A stretch of 64,000 bases of DNA from contig NZ_MU255056.1 in the NCBI RefSeq assembly GCF_000227725.2, positions 1,536,347 through 1,600,346 of the forward strand, given 5' to 3'. The DNA comes from Thiorhodospira sibirica ATCC 700588. Its GTDB lineage: Bacteria; Pseudomonadota; Gammaproteobacteria; Ectothiorhodospirales; Ectothiorhodospiraceae. This document shows positions 22,801 to 31,526 of the stretch, piece after piece; position 1 is the stretch's first letter; each line of letters begins with the position of its first letter. Made by a program: the position numbers and the translations under genes. Under the pieces are notes generated by a model, which worked only from the letters and a program-made list of their open reading frames with translations, had not been told where the DNA came from and made no database searches.

Positions 22801-23332
22801 GTGGATTTAGGGTTTAAACTGCTTGTTAAGGCTTTTGACGCCTGCGAAATTTCATGTTTCAATCCTTGTTGTAGTGGATTTAGGGTTTAAACCATTTCAC
22901 CGATAGAAGTAGCTGCAGTGCAAGCTTTGTTTCAATCCTTGTTGTAGTGGATTTAGGGTTTAAACTGTTAATCACATAATTTGCAGCGCTTTCAAGTGAT
23001 GGTTTCAATCCTTGTTGTAGTGGATTTAGGGTTTAAACGTTGCGGTCTTTGACGGTTTGAAACACTTCATCTTTGGTGTTTCAATCCTTGTTGTAGTGGA
23101 TTTAGGGTTTAAACCCCGTGGAGTTGTTCCATTTAAAGCGCTTTAGCGATGTTTCAATCCTTGTTGTAGTGGATTTAGGGTTTAAACATTCGAGCGGCAA
23201 GCCATGCGCACAAGCTGCACAGGTTTCAATCCTTGTTGTAGTGGATTTAGGGTTTAAACAGTTTTCCGCCCAGGTATTGCGCCGACCAGGGTGGGGTTTC
23301 AATCCTTGTTGTAGTGGATTTAGGGTTTAAAC
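16859..23332 (-). CRISPR. CRISPR array, 89 repeats and 88 spacers
   Basis: The 37-bp repeat on the plus strand begins GTTTCAATCC and ends GGGTTTAAAC. I counted 88 full repeats starting at 16932 and ending with 23296-23332, plus a degenerate one with 6 mismatches at 16859-16895. Spacers are mostly 35-38 nt. The reverse complement ends ATTGAAAC, the known 8-nt crRNA 5' tag in I-A/I-B/III systems, so the array should be transcribed on the minus strand. That agrees with the degenerate repeats (16859, and 16932 with an altered first base) lying at the left, leader-distal end. The repeat at 20300 has one C-to-A change. A spacer is duplicated at 17997-18033 and 18071-18107. Repeat-plus-spacer translations that stay open on both strands are artefacts. 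Confidence 0.98.
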
Positions 23333-23600
23333 CGCATTTGGTAGTAAATCGCTTTAAAATCAATCAAATAAGGATTTATTGCAGATCTTTTTTTGGGCTC
23401 TTTTTTCATAAAAAAACAGGGATAACAAGGCTTTTTAACATGGTCTTTACATCGAAAAAAGCGAATTATTTGCTTTTCCTTCAAAGAGTTAAAGCGTGCC
23501 ACCTACAGCAGCTCAATATTTTTGTCTCAGCAGTCGCGCCCTGGTAAAAAGGCACTGGTCTGAGATGTTACTGAAATTTTCGTTTAATGCAAGCCTTTTC
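23333..23600 (-). promoter_or_regulatory. Putative CRISPR leader
   Basis: AT-rich sequence directly right of the last perfect repeat, with many A and T runs (for example TCTTTTTTTGGGC and TTTTTTCATAAAAAAACAG). By repeat orientation this is the leader end, where transcription starts and new spacers are inserted. I could not pick a single convincing -35/-10 pair. No gene is visible between 23333 and about 23850. Confidence 0.65.
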
Positions 23601-23854
23601 GGGCCGTTTTTTTTATAGCCGTCGCGGTATATCGCAATAAAAGGCTTTCTGGAGCACAGCGCCCCCGTTTCTTAATCAACGATGCACGGGGTGCTAATTT
23701 TTAATCGCTGTTTTCTGGCGATATCCGCTTGATGCCGCCTGCCTGGGACCGCGCAGCACCCGCTGCGCATTTGATACGCTTTAAACCCCACGAGGCCTGC
23801 GGCCTCGGTGCGGAGCTGGTGCTCCGCGCTCCCAGGGGGCTTGTGTTTGCGCTG

Positions 23855-23960
23855 TGGGCGGGGTAGAGTAGCCACGCGGTGGCCGTTACGGCTGCTGCGC
23901 GGGATTGACCTCCCTAGACCGTTAGCAGATACGATAACTACCGCATCTGCGGTTTTTTTG
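23855..23960 (+). ncRNA. C4-like antisense RNA upstream of the BRO-N gene
   Basis: A GC-rich segment ends in CCGCATCTGCGG plus seven T (23941-23959), a compact intrinsic terminator. Within it TTGACCT (23905-23911) and CCGTTAG (23919-23925) are complementary, in order, to AGGTCAA (24045-24051) and CTAACGG (24033-24039) in the leader of the following gene. Short terminated RNAs pairing with the mRNA of a phage antirepressor are the hallmark of C4 RNA of phages P1 and P7. I infer the same arrangement here; the full C4 fold was not checked against its covariance model. Confidence 0.55.
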
Positions 23961-24119
23961 TGCCTGACTATCTGCTTTTCAGTGCTCGCTCCATGCGGGC
24001 GGCTGTGTGTGGGCGTCTTTGGACGCGCCAGACTAACGGCTGGTAGGTCAACCCATACAGTCGCCTGCGCCCTTTTCGGGGCACAGGTTTATGCGAACAT
24101 GTATGGAGTTGATCAAACC

Positions 24120-24620
24120 ATGACTTCTTTTGACATTTCCTTTATTCCTTTCCGTTTTGAGCAATCTGACGTGCGTGTGATGATCGTCGATGGCATACCG
24201 TGGTTTGTTGCCCGGGATGTTGCTGCGGCGTTGGGGTATGCGCGTCCAAATGATGCGGTCGGGATACATTGCAAACATGCTAAGTCATTGATTGATATAG
24301 ATACGGTGAAACGCCGTATCCAACAAAATCAACCACTTAGCCTTGATCACAAAACCAAACTCATCCCCGAACCTGACGTTTACCGTTTAATTCTGCGCTC
24401 GAAATTGCCCAGCGCAGCGCGCTTTGAGGCGTGGGTGATGGAAGAGGTCTTGCCGACCATCCGGCGTACCGGCGGCTATTCTGGTATACCTGACACACCT
24501 GCCGACCGCCGCCACGCACCCGACATCGAAACCCACCTGACCCATGCCGTCGATCACCTCAGCGGCGCTTTGCACAACCTCACCGAAGCCCTGCAACAGG
24601 CCCAAGGCCTCTGCGGGTGA
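24120..24620 (+). CDS. BRO-N domain antirepressor-like protein
   Basis: Phage-type protein of 166 residues. It starts MTSFDISFIPFRFEQSDVRV and has the BRO-N signature GIPWFVARDVAAALGYARPN, then LIPEPDVYRLILRSKLPSA and FEAWVMEEVLPTIRRTGGY. BRO-N proteins often act as prophage antirepressors or DNA-binding regulators. The C-terminal part is short, with no KilA-C or ANT domain, so this may be a minimal or truncated form. The frame is open upstream to about 23808, but that stretch overlaps the proposed C4-like RNA and is better read as leader. The ATG at 24099 is an alternative start. Confidence 0.85.
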   Translation: MTSFDISFIPFRFEQSDVRVMIVDGIPWFVARDVAAALGYARPNDAVGIHCKHAKSLIDIDTVKRRIQQNQPLSLDHKTKLIPEPDVYRLILRSKLPSAARFEAWVMEEVLPTIRRTGGYSGIPDTPADRRHAPDIETHLTHAVDHLSGALHNLTEALQQAQGLCG

Positions 24621-24717
24621 AACTTTTAGTCACCAGGAAAGAGAACTTTTCTCAACACCGTCCTCACAGCTCGCGAAGAGAGACACGCAGTAGACATAAT
24701 ACGCCCTGAGCGAATCC

Positions 24718-24873
24718 ATGCAAGAAAAACTCGCGCAGGTAGGAAGGAGGGGCATTCGGAGTACTGTTGATGAGGTGCTTTCTGGAAGTGTGAATATACC
24801 GAAAGAAGACAAAAAGAGAGCGGAACAAAAGTTTTGGAGCAGAATAATCCCGGCAGTCGGCTGGGTGTCATAG
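24718..24873 (+). CDS. Possible small hypothetical protein
   Basis: A 51-codon frame, MQEKLAQVGRRGIRSTVDEV onward, ending IIPAVGWVS. Its composition (charged, mixed, with a tryptophan-containing tail) looks protein-like, and it follows the BRO-N gene on the same strand. The ribosome-binding site is weak. It may be a phage remnant or the tail of a lost gene. I do not recognise it. Confidence 0.3.
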   Translation: MQEKLAQVGRRGIRSTVDEVLSGSVNIPKEDKKRAEQKFWSRIIPAVGWVS

Positions 24874-24950
24874 CGTGGGCCTGTGGGTCTGAATCGGCGG
24901 GGGTCGGTGTGTGGGGGGGTGGGGGGGTGGGGGCTTGGTTCGCTAGCCGC

Positions 24951-25057
24951 TCCCCTCCTTTTTAAGGAGGGGTGGCGCGTAGCGCCGGGGTGGTTAAAAA
25001 ATTCACACACAACCCCCTCCCCGCTTGCGCGGGACTCCCCCTTGGCAGGGGGAGCGT
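24951..25057. repeat. Dispersed repeat, TCCCCTCC/GGAGGGG family (copy 1)
   Basis: Two linked palindromic halves: CCCCTCC...GGAGGGG with TGGCGCGTAGCGCCGGGG, then CCCCTCCCCGC...GCGGGACTCCC with CCCCCTTGGCAGGGGG. The same compound repeat is found at 51599-51771 and 58036-58140. It ends next to another palindrome, GCCGAGTGCAACTCGGC (about 25069-25085). Together with the G-rich run before it, this fills 24874-25109; no gene is visible there. Confidence 0.75.
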
Positions 25058-25109
25058 TTTTGGCCGCTGCCGAGTGCAACTCGGCGATCCGGGTTGGCGC
25101 TCCTGGAGT

Positions 25110-25973
25110 TTAGCGGCGGTGTTCGGAGCGGGAGGCGGCGAGTAGTACGCGATCCAGGGCGCGGGTGGGGAGCAGGCGGCGCAGGGTGGCAAACAGGTAG
25201 GTTGGGAAGGTGACGTAATAGCGCGCTTTGGGACGGGGATGTTCCAGGGCGTGGATGACTTTGCGCAAGACGGCCTCGGGCGGCAGGGTAAAGGGTGCTA
25301 CCGGGCCTTGTTTTTTGAGGCGTTTTTCTGCCGCTTGGTACTGTGCCTGAAAGGGGCTGTGGTCGCGGTCGATGTTGGCGAGCAAGGCGGCATAGCCATT
25401 GGCGCGAAAACGGCTGATGATTGGCCCCGGTTCGATGAGGCTGACGTCGATGCCGGTGCCGTGTAATTCCAGGCGCAGGGTATCGCTTAAGCCCTCTATG
25501 GCAAATTTGGAGCAGGTGTAGGCACCGCGAAAGGGCAGGCCGATCAGTCCTAATACGGAGCTGTTTTGAATGATGCGTCCCTCACCCTGGCGACGCATCA
25601 CCGGCAATACGAGGTTGGTCAATTCCAGCCAGCCCAGCAGGTTGGTCTCCAACTGCTGGCGCAACACCTCGCGGCGCAGATCTTCTACTGCGCCGGGTTG
25701 GCCATAGGCACCATTGTTAAACAGCGCATATAATGTGCCGTCTGTGCGCATCAGAATTTCTTTAACCGCCTGTTGAATGCTGGCGGAATCATCCAGATCC
25801 AGGTGCAGGGTTTCAAGCCCCTCGGCGTCAAGGCGGGCGACATCTTCAGTCTTGCGGGCGGTGGCAAAAACGCGGTGCCCGCGTGCTTTGAGGCCATGCG
25901 CGACACAGTGGCCAATGCCGCTGGAGCAGCCGGTAATCAAGATACTGCGTGGTTTAGGTGTCGTGTTCTTCAC
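25110..25973 (-). CDS. Short-chain dehydrogenase/reductase family oxidoreductase
   Basis: NAD(P)-dependent oxidoreductase of the classical SDR fold. The cofactor motif TGCSSGIG is about 15 residues in, NNGAYG corresponds to the NNAG motif, and the catalytic residues are Ser in QNSSVLGLIG and Tyr/Lys in YTCSKFAIEG. I prefer the GTG at 25971-25973 (VKNTTPKPRSILITG, 287 residues), preceded by GGGA, over the ATG at 26019-26021, which adds 16 residues. The substrate is not evident. It is divergent from the zinc-ribbon gene. It ends beside a dispersed palindrome. Confidence 0.85.
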   Translation of the reverse strand: MKNTTPKPRSILITGCSSGIGHCVAHGLKARGHRVFATARKTEDVARLDAEGLETLHLDLDDSASIQQAVKEILMRTDGTLYALFNNGAYGQPGAVEDLRREVLRQQLETNLLGWLELTNLVLPVMRRQGEGRIIQNSSVLGLIGLPFRGAYTCSKFAIEGLSDTLRLELHGTGIDVSLIEPGPIISRFRANGYAALLANIDRDHSPFQAQYQAAEKRLKKQGPVAPFTLPPEAVLRKVIHALEHPRPKARYYVTFPTYLFATLRRLLPTRALDRVLLAASRSEHRR

Positions 25974-26049
25974 TGGAATTTTCCCGCATAAGCCCCATAT
26001 AATCCGCCTTAATCCATTCATTTAGCCATTTTTTTCTGAGGATAACAAT

Positions 26050-26376
26050 ATGCCGATCTACGAATATCAATGTGATGCCTGCCATCATCGTCTGGAAGCG
26101 ATTCAAAAACTCAGCGATGCCCCGCTAACGGATTGCCCGGCCTGTGCACAACCGGCCTTGCGCAAACTGGTCTCAGCGGCAGGCTTTCGCTTAAGTGGTA
26201 GCGGTTGGTATGAGACGGATTTTAAAAACAAAAATCAGCGTAATCTGAAGGAATCGGCAGGCGCGAATCCCGCATCCAAAGAGACGCCCCCCAAGGCCGA
26301 AGGCGCCAAGGCAAGCCCTGCAGCCCCAGCAAGCAGCACAACAACGGCGTCAGGCACACCGCCTGCGGCGAGCTGA
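26050..26376 (+). CDS. FmdB-family zinc ribbon protein
   Basis: A protein of 108 residues beginning MPIYEYQCDACHHRLEAIQK, with two CxxC pairs (CDAC near 8-11 and CPAC near 33-36) that form the FmdB zinc ribbon. The C-terminal half is Ala/Pro/Lys-rich low complexity. TATAAT lies about 50 nt upstream at roughly 25997-26003, a possible -10. It precedes a DUF502 gene by 8 nt and aspS further on, an order I know from many beta- and gammaproteobacteria. Its molecular role is unknown. Confidence 0.85.
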   Translation: MPIYEYQCDACHHRLEAIQKLSDAPLTDCPACAQPALRKLVSAAGFRLSGSGWYETDFKNKNQRNLKESAGANPASKETPPKAEGAKASPAAPASSTTTASGTPPAAS

Positions 26377-26384
26377 TCTCCCTT

Positions 26385-27050
26385 GTGAAAACCCATTTTA
26401 TACACCGCGTGGTCGCGGCGCTGCGACGCTACCTGATTGCCGGGGTGGTGGTCTGGGCGCCGCTGGTGGTGACCTTTTTCATCGTCAAGCTCCTGGTGGA
26501 GCTGATGGATCATACCTTATTGCTGTTGCCTCCGGGATGGCGCCCGGAGGCTTTGCTGGGTTTCAAGGTGCCGGGCCTGGGTCTGGTGCTGGCCCTGATT
26601 ATCTTGTTTGTCACCGGGCTGGTGGTGGCCAATTTAGTGGGACGCAAGCTGATTGCACTGTGGGAGGCGATGCTGGATCGCATTCCACTGGTGCGCAGTA
26701 TCTATTCAGCGGTCAAGCAGGTGATGGAGACGCTGCTCGGTGCCGGCGGGGATTCTTTTCGCAAGGTGTTGCTGATTGAGTATCCGCGCAAAGGCATCTG
26801 GACCCTGGCGTTTCAGACCAGCACCGGCATTGGTGAGGTGCAGCATAAAACCAGCAGTGAGGTGATCACCGTCTTTATTCCGACGACCCCCAATCCCACC
26901 TCGGGTTTTATTATTCTGGTCCCCCGCGCCGAGGTGGTTGAGCTGGAGATGAGCGTGGAAGATGGCCTGAAATTTGTGATGTCTTTGGGGGTGGTGGCCC
27001 CCAAATACCCGTATCCGGTCAAGCCTGCATTGCCTGACAAGGCGAAATAA
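26385..27050 (+). CDS. DUF502 family membrane protein
   Basis: A protein of 221 residues with a GTG start. Two membrane helices are seen (about residues 15-40, GVVVWAPLVVTFFIVKLLVE; and about 60-85, LVLALIILFVTGLVVANLVG), followed by a soluble domain with FIPTTPNPTSGF and PRAEVVELEM, the conserved DUF502 segments. The function is not established. It sits between the zinc-ribbon gene and aspS. Confidence 0.88.
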   Translation: MKTHFIHRVVAALRRYLIAGVVVWAPLVVTFFIVKLLVELMDHTLLLLPPGWRPEALLGFKVPGLGLVLALIILFVTGLVVANLVGRKLIALWEAMLDRIPLVRSIYSAVKQVMETLLGAGGDSFRKVLLIEYPRKGIWTLAFQTSTGIGEVQHKTSSEVITVFIPTTPNPTSGFIILVPRAEVVELEMSVEDGLKFVMSLGVVAPKYPYPVKPALPDKAK

Positions 27051-27150
27051 TCCATTTTTGTGTGCCGTGATACAGCAAAAGCCCTGGTGGCCGCGCTGTG
27101 TCTTTGCGGCATTGCTGTTTTGCACATTTATTCAAGTTTAAGGAAGTGAC

Positions 27151-28935
27151 ATGCGTAGTCATTATTGTGGTTTTGTCGATACCCGCCTGCTTGATCAAGA
27201 GGTGACGCTGTGCGGCTGGGTCAACCGTCGCCGCGATCACGGCGGGGTGATCTTTATTGATCTGCGTGATCGGGAAGGCCTAGTGCAGGTGGTGTTTGAT
27301 CCGGATACTCCGGAGGTGTTTGCGCTGGCAGAACGGGTGCGTAGTGAATATGTGTTGCAGGTACGCGGCAAGGTACGCAAACGCCCGGCGGGCACCGAAA
27401 ACGCGGAACTGAAAACCGGTCAGATTGAGGTACTGGGTCTGGCACTGGAGGTGCTTAACAGCGCAGAAACGCCGCCGTTTCAGCTGGATGAAGATGAGCT
27501 TAACGAGGAGGTGCGGCTGCGCTATCGCTATATTGATCTGCGTCGTCCGGTCATGCAAACGCGCCTGCGGATGCGTACCCAGATCAGCCAGACATTGCGC
27601 CGCTTTCTTGATGAGCAGGGCTTTTTGGATGTCGAAACGCCCATGCTGACCAAGGCCACGCCGGAAGGGGCGCGGGATTATCTGGTGCCCAGCCGCACCC
27701 ATCCGGGTGATTTTTTTGCACTGCCGCAATCGCCGCAACTGTTCAAGCAATTGCTCATGATGGGCGGTCTGGATCGTTATTATCAGATCGTGCGCTGCTT
27801 TCGTGATGAAGACCTGCGGGCGGATCGTCAGCCCGAGTTTACACAGCTGGATATTGAGACCAGCTTTATGGATGAGGCGGCAATCATGGGCCTGATGGAG
27901 CAGATGATTCGCGATCTGTTTGCCAAGGTGCTTAATGTCGCGCTGCCCGCCACGTTTGCGCGGATGTCCTATGCAGAGGCCATGCACCGCTTTGGCTCGG
28001 ATAAGCCGGATTTGCGCATCCCGCTGGAGTTGACCGAACTCACCGATGCCATGCAGGGCGTGGAGTTTAAGGTGTTTGCCGGCCCTGCCACCGATCCACA
28101 AGGGCGCATTGCCGCCTTGCGGGTACCACAAGGTGGCCACAAGCTCTCGCGCAAGGACATTGATGATTACACCCAGTTTGTCGGGCGCTATGGCGCGAAG
28201 GGCCTGGCCTATATCAAAGTCAATCAGCTTGATCAGGGGCGCGACGGGCTGCAATCGCCGATCCTGAAATTCTTGCCCGACACCGTGGTGGTGGAGATTC
28301 TCAACCGCACGCAGGCCCAGGAAGGGGATTTGATTTTCTTTGGGGCCGATAAGGCGCATGTGGTCAATGATGCGCTAGGTGCGTTGCGCATCAAGGTTGG
28401 CGTGGATCTGGGGCTACAGGAACGCGGCTGGCGGCCTTTGTGGGTGGTGGATTTCCCGATGTTTGAGCGCGACCCGCAAAGCCAGCGGCTGATGGCTTTG
28501 CATCATCCCTTTACCGCCCCGCGCATTGACGACATCGAACAGCTGCAAAATGATCCGCTCAATATCGTCTCGCGGGCCTATGATATGGTGCTCAACGGCA
28601 CCGAGATTGGCGGTGGCTCGGTGCGTATCCATCGCACGGCCATGCAGGCGGCGGTGTTTGGTCTGCTGGGCATTGGCGAACAAGAGGCCGAGGAAAAATT
28701 TGGCTTTTTACTCAACGCCCTGCGTTATGGCTGCCCCCCGCACGGCGGCATTGCCTTTGGTCTGGACCGGCTGGTGATGCTGATGAGTGGGGCGCAATCG
28801 ATTCGCGATGTGATGGCCTTCCCCAAGACCCAGACGGCCTCGTGTCCGCTGACCCAGGCCCCCGCGCCCGTCAGCGAGGCCCAGCTCAAAGAGCTCAATA
28901 TCCGCCTCGCCCCGCGTGCGGTCAATCCTTCCTGA
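27151..28935 (+). CDS. aspS: Aspartate-tRNA ligase
   Basis: Class II aminoacyl-tRNA synthetase, 594 residues, bacterial type. An N-terminal OB-fold anticodon-binding domain ([20 protein letters not shown]) is followed by motif 2 ([20 protein letters not shown]), a GAD insertion domain at about 285-420, and motif 3 ([12 protein letters not shown]). AAGGAAG precedes the ATG. The 100 nt before it contain no other gene. Whether it is discriminating or also charges tRNA-Asn depends on a gatCAB operon outside this window. Confidence 0.97.
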   Translation: MRSHYCGFVDTRLLDQEVTLCGWVNRRRDHGGVIFIDLRDREGLVQVVFDPDTPEVFALAERVRSEYVLQVRGKVRKRPAGTENAELKTGQIEVLGLALEVLNSAETPPFQLDEDELNEEVRLRYRYIDLRRPVMQTRLRMRTQISQTLRRFLDEQGFLDVETPMLTKATPEGARDYLVPSRTHPGDFFALPQSPQLFKQLLMMGGLDRYYQIVRCFRDEDLRADRQPEFTQLDIETSFMDEAAIMGLMEQMIRDLFAKVLNVALPATFARMSYAEAMHRFGSDKPDLRIPLELTELTDAMQGVEFKVFAGPATDPQGRIAALRVPQGGHKLSRKDIDDYTQFVGRYGAKGLAYIKVNQLDQGRDGLQSPILKFLPDTVVVEILNRTQAQEGDLIFFGADKAHVVNDALGALRIKVGVDLGLQERGWRPLWVVDFPMFERDPQSQRLMALHHPFTAPRIDDIEQLQNDPLNIVSRAYDMVLNGTEIGGGSVRIHRTAMQAAVFGLLGIGEQEAEEKFGFLLNALRYGCPPHGGIAFGLDRLVMLMSGAQSIRDVMAFPKTQTASCPLTQAPAPVSEAQLKELNIRLAPRAVNPS

Positions 28936-28984
28936 AAAACCTCAATCGGTGGTTTAGCATTTCTGTGCTTTAGTATGAAGGTGT

Positions 28985-30529
28985 TTGGATTTGGATACAC
29001 AGCGTTTTGATGTCATTATCATTGGTTCAGGGATTAGCGGTTTAGCAGCGGCGGCAGCACTGGCGAAGTGCAAGCGCCGGGTGGTAGTGTTAGAGCAGCA
29101 TTTTCAGCTGGGTGGCCTGACCCAGACCTTTCAGCGTTCAAACTATATTTTTGCCGCCGGGGTGCATTATCTGGGTGGTGTCGCTCAACCACAGCGCCGG
29201 GCGGAGCTGGCCGGGCGCCTGCTGCACTGGTTAAGCAACGGTAAACTGCAGTTTAAGGCCATGCCATCGTCTTACGATGTGTTGCAATTTCCCGATTGGC
29301 GCTTTGAGGTGGAGTCATCCGCCAGCCATTTTGCGGAAAGCCTGGGGCGGCTTTCGCTGTATGATCGTGCGGCGTTAGAACGTTATCTCAGCGCACGCCA
29401 TAGCGCCCGTCAGGACTTGTTCGCCTTGCTGCTGGACAAGGCCATGCCCGGCACACTGCTGCCTCGATTGGCCCGACTGCGCTATGGCCGCTATGCCCCG
29501 GATGTGTTGCAAACCAGCACTGCGCAGATGCTTAAGCCCTTTAAAGATCCCCGCGTGGCTGCGGTATTGGGCGCACGCTGGGGCTGTCATGGCATGGTGC
29601 CAAGCCGGGCACCCTTTGCAGTCCATGCGCTGACCACCGGCAGTTATGACAACGGCGCTTATTATCCGGTAGGCGGGCCGGCAAAATTTGCCAAAACCCT
29701 GCTGGCTACCATCAGCGCTGCAGGCGGAAAACTGCGGCCACGCACCAAGGTCGTAGAAATTTGCAGCGCGCATCAGCGGGTCAGCGGGGTACGTCTGGAA
29801 AATGGCGAGGTCATCGAGGCCCCGGTGGTCATTTCCACCATGGGGGCGCGGCAAACCGCACAGAGCTTGAGCAGCGGCGAGGCGTTGGCCTGGCGCGAAT
29901 CACTGGCCACGCTGCAACCGGGGGTGTCGTGTGTGTCGCTGTATCTGGGCTTTTATGGCGATATCCGTGAATACGGTGCCACCGCTTCCAATGTATGGAT
30001 TTATGAGGATGAGGAGATTGGGCGGATCTGGGAAAAACCGACCCAGGAAGATGCCCCGACGCTGTTTGTCTCCTTTTCATCCTTAAAAGACCCGGAACAT
30101 CCCGATCCCTTGCACCATACCGCCGAAATCATCGTACCGTGTGCCTTTGCGCCGTTTCAGCATTGGCTACAAAGCAGCGTTGGCCAGCGTCCGGTGGGCT
30201 ACAAGGTCGATAAGATTCATATCACCCAGCGGTTGCTGGCGCAGTTTAAGCGCCATTTCCCCAAGCTGGCCCCCTTGATTGATTTTTACGAGATTTCCAC
30301 CCCACTGTCGCAGGCTTCCATCAGCGGTAGCGATCAGGGGGCGATGTATGGGCTGGAAATGAGTGCCGAGCGTATCCTGCATCCAGGTCTGAGGCTGCAA
30401 ACCCCGGTGGCAGGCTTATTCCTGGCCGGACAGGACACCACCAGCCCCGGCATTGCAGGGGCCTTAATGAGCGGGGTCTTGGCGGCCGCCCATGTGCAGC
30501 CCCATCTGTGGTGGCGAGTGTTGCGCTGA
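28985..30529 (+). CDS. FAD-dependent oxidoreductase of the phytoene desaturase/CrtISO type
   Basis: A flavoprotein of 514 residues. The N-terminal dinucleotide-binding motif is VIIIGSGISGLAAAAALAK, followed by LEQHFQLGGLTQTF. The C-terminal second FAD motif is GLFLAGQDTTSPGIAGALMSG. This pattern covers carotenoid desaturases/isomerases and retinol-saturase-like enzymes; no other carotenoid genes are nearby, so the substrate is unknown. The first codon is uncertain: TTG at 28985 or 28991, with no good ATG upstream. Confidence 0.8.
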   Translation: MDLDTQRFDVIIIGSGISGLAAAAALAKCKRRVVVLEQHFQLGGLTQTFQRSNYIFAAGVHYLGGVAQPQRRAELAGRLLHWLSNGKLQFKAMPSSYDVLQFPDWRFEVESSASHFAESLGRLSLYDRAALERYLSARHSARQDLFALLLDKAMPGTLLPRLARLRYGRYAPDVLQTSTAQMLKPFKDPRVAAVLGARWGCHGMVPSRAPFAVHALTTGSYDNGAYYPVGGPAKFAKTLLATISAAGGKLRPRTKVVEICSAHQRVSGVRLENGEVIEAPVVISTMGARQTAQSLSSGEALAWRESLATLQPGVSCVSLYLGFYGDIREYGATASNVWIYEDEEIGRIWEKPTQEDAPTLFVSFSSLKDPEHPDPLHHTAEIIVPCAFAPFQHWLQSSVGQRPVGYKVDKIHITQRLLAQFKRHFPKLAPLIDFYEISTPLSQASISGSDQGAMYGLEMSAERILHPGLRLQTPVAGLFLAGQDTTSPGIAGALMSGVLAAAHVQPHLWWRVLR

Positions 30530-30547
30530 AACGGTGCTGGTTGCGCG

Positions 30548-31327
30548 TTAACCGGCGTCAGACACATCGCAGCGGTGGGCGGTGGGATTGGGCATTTTTG
30601 CCGGACTCAGACGACCGGGCCGCCAGCGCAGGCGTATCGGGGTCATCACCGTGGTGCGCTTGCGCGCCAGCAGGATATACACCGTGCCCAGAAAGGGGGT
30701 GGCGCGTGGCCCCAGGGCTTCCAGGAAATGCAGTTGTTTGAGGAAAAAAGTTTTTCTCAACAAGGGCCGATAACCGAGCAAATGGCAATCGAGCACATCA
30801 AAGCCCAGTACCGCCAGCCATTCGCGCACCTTAAAGGCGCTGACATATTGCGCCTGCGCTTGCCATTGCAGGTCTTTGCGCCCGCGCAGGCGCGCTGACA
30901 CGCCACACAGCCGTCCGATTCCAAAAGGATTAAAACCGATAATCAATACATGCCCATCAGGCACCAGGGCGCGATCCACCTCGCGCAATACCTGATGCGG
31001 ATCTGCAGAAAATTCCAGGGTATGCGGCAGGAGGATCAAGTCCAGGCAATCAGTGCGAAAGGGCAACGCCTGGGCATGGGCCAGCAAATGGCAGCGGCTT
31101 TGTTCATCCATGCAAAAGCGGCGCATGATCTTGCTGCTGGCCAGGAGGTCATGCTGCGGATCGAGTTCACCGATTTGCACCGCATAATAACCAAACAGGC
31201 GCGGGACATACTGGTCAAGACGATTTTGCACCTGCGCCAGCAATATCTGACCGGCTGCCGAGCAGTACCAATCACGCAAGGCCGCATAACCCGCAGAAGA
31301 AGTAGAGGTGTGAGCGCGTGTATGCAT
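30548..31327 (-). CDS. SAM-dependent methyltransferase
   Basis: A class I methyltransferase-like protein, 259 residues from the ATG at 31325-31327 (GGGTGG just upstream); longer frames to 31375 or 31618 run into repeat sequence. The region DCLDLILLPHTLEFSADPHQVLREVDRALVPDG is the usual post-motif II core, split here as DLILLPHTLEFS and ALVPDGHVLIIGFNP. The glycine-rich SAM motif is degenerate. The C-terminus is basic. The substrate is unknown. Confidence 0.75.
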   Translation of the reverse strand: MHTRAHTSTSSAGYAALRDWYCSAAGQILLAQVQNRLDQYVPRLFGYYAVQIGELDPQHDLLASSKIMRRFCMDEQSRCHLLAHAQALPFRTDCLDLILLPHTLEFSADPHQVLREVDRALVPDGHVLIIGFNPFGIGRLCGVSARLRGRKDLQWQAQAQYVSAFKVREWLAVLGFDVLDCHLLGYRPLLRKTFFLKQLHFLEALGPRATPFLGTVYILLARKRTTVMTPIRLRWRPGRLSPAKMPNPTAHRCDVSDAG

Positions 31328-31417
31328 ACCACCCAAAGGATCACAGGCAAAACCTGTGTACGCAAGCGAAGCCATAAAGTTTGCAATATAGAGCAAGTCC
31401 TGACAGCCTGCAACATC

Positions 31418-31519
31418 GTGGCGGCATCTTCCAGATGCTGCGTGAAAACACAGCGACGGCTGCCTGCGCCGCGTGCGTCGCGGCAGGCAGGCGCGGCGCA
31501 GGCAGGGAAGCCGCCGCCA
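31418..31519. repeat. Dispersed palindromic repeat, GTGGCGGC family (copy 2)
   Basis: It starts GTGGCGGCATCTTCCAGATG and ends GAAGCCGCCGCCAC. The middle carries a palindrome of the type CTGCCTGCGCC...GGCGCGGCGCAGGCAG. It lies between the aceF stop and the methyltransferase gene and matches the fuller copy at 57912-58026. It may work as a transcript-end hairpin for aceF. Confidence 0.7.
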
Positions 31520-31526
31520 CATAAAC

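Noticed and set aside
21206-23330. Open frames with repeated VSILVVVDLGFK or LNPKSTTTRIET units, looking like tandem-repeat proteins
   Set aside because: They are translations of the CRISPR repeat on the two strands; spacers supply random linkers and no ribosome-binding sites are present.
23808-24119. N-terminal extension of the BRO-N protein
   Set aside because: The frame is open but runs through a terminator-like hairpin and the antisense-complementary region; the domain starts cleanly at MTSFDISF.
24630-25079. 149-codon minus-strand frame after the BRO-N gene
   Set aside because: Pro/Arg-rich product that runs through the dispersed repeat; composition is typical of non-coding GC-rich repeat.
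27280-28359. 359-codon minus-strand frame inside aspS
   Set aside because: Shadow of aspS; the plus-strand frame has all class II synthetase motifs.
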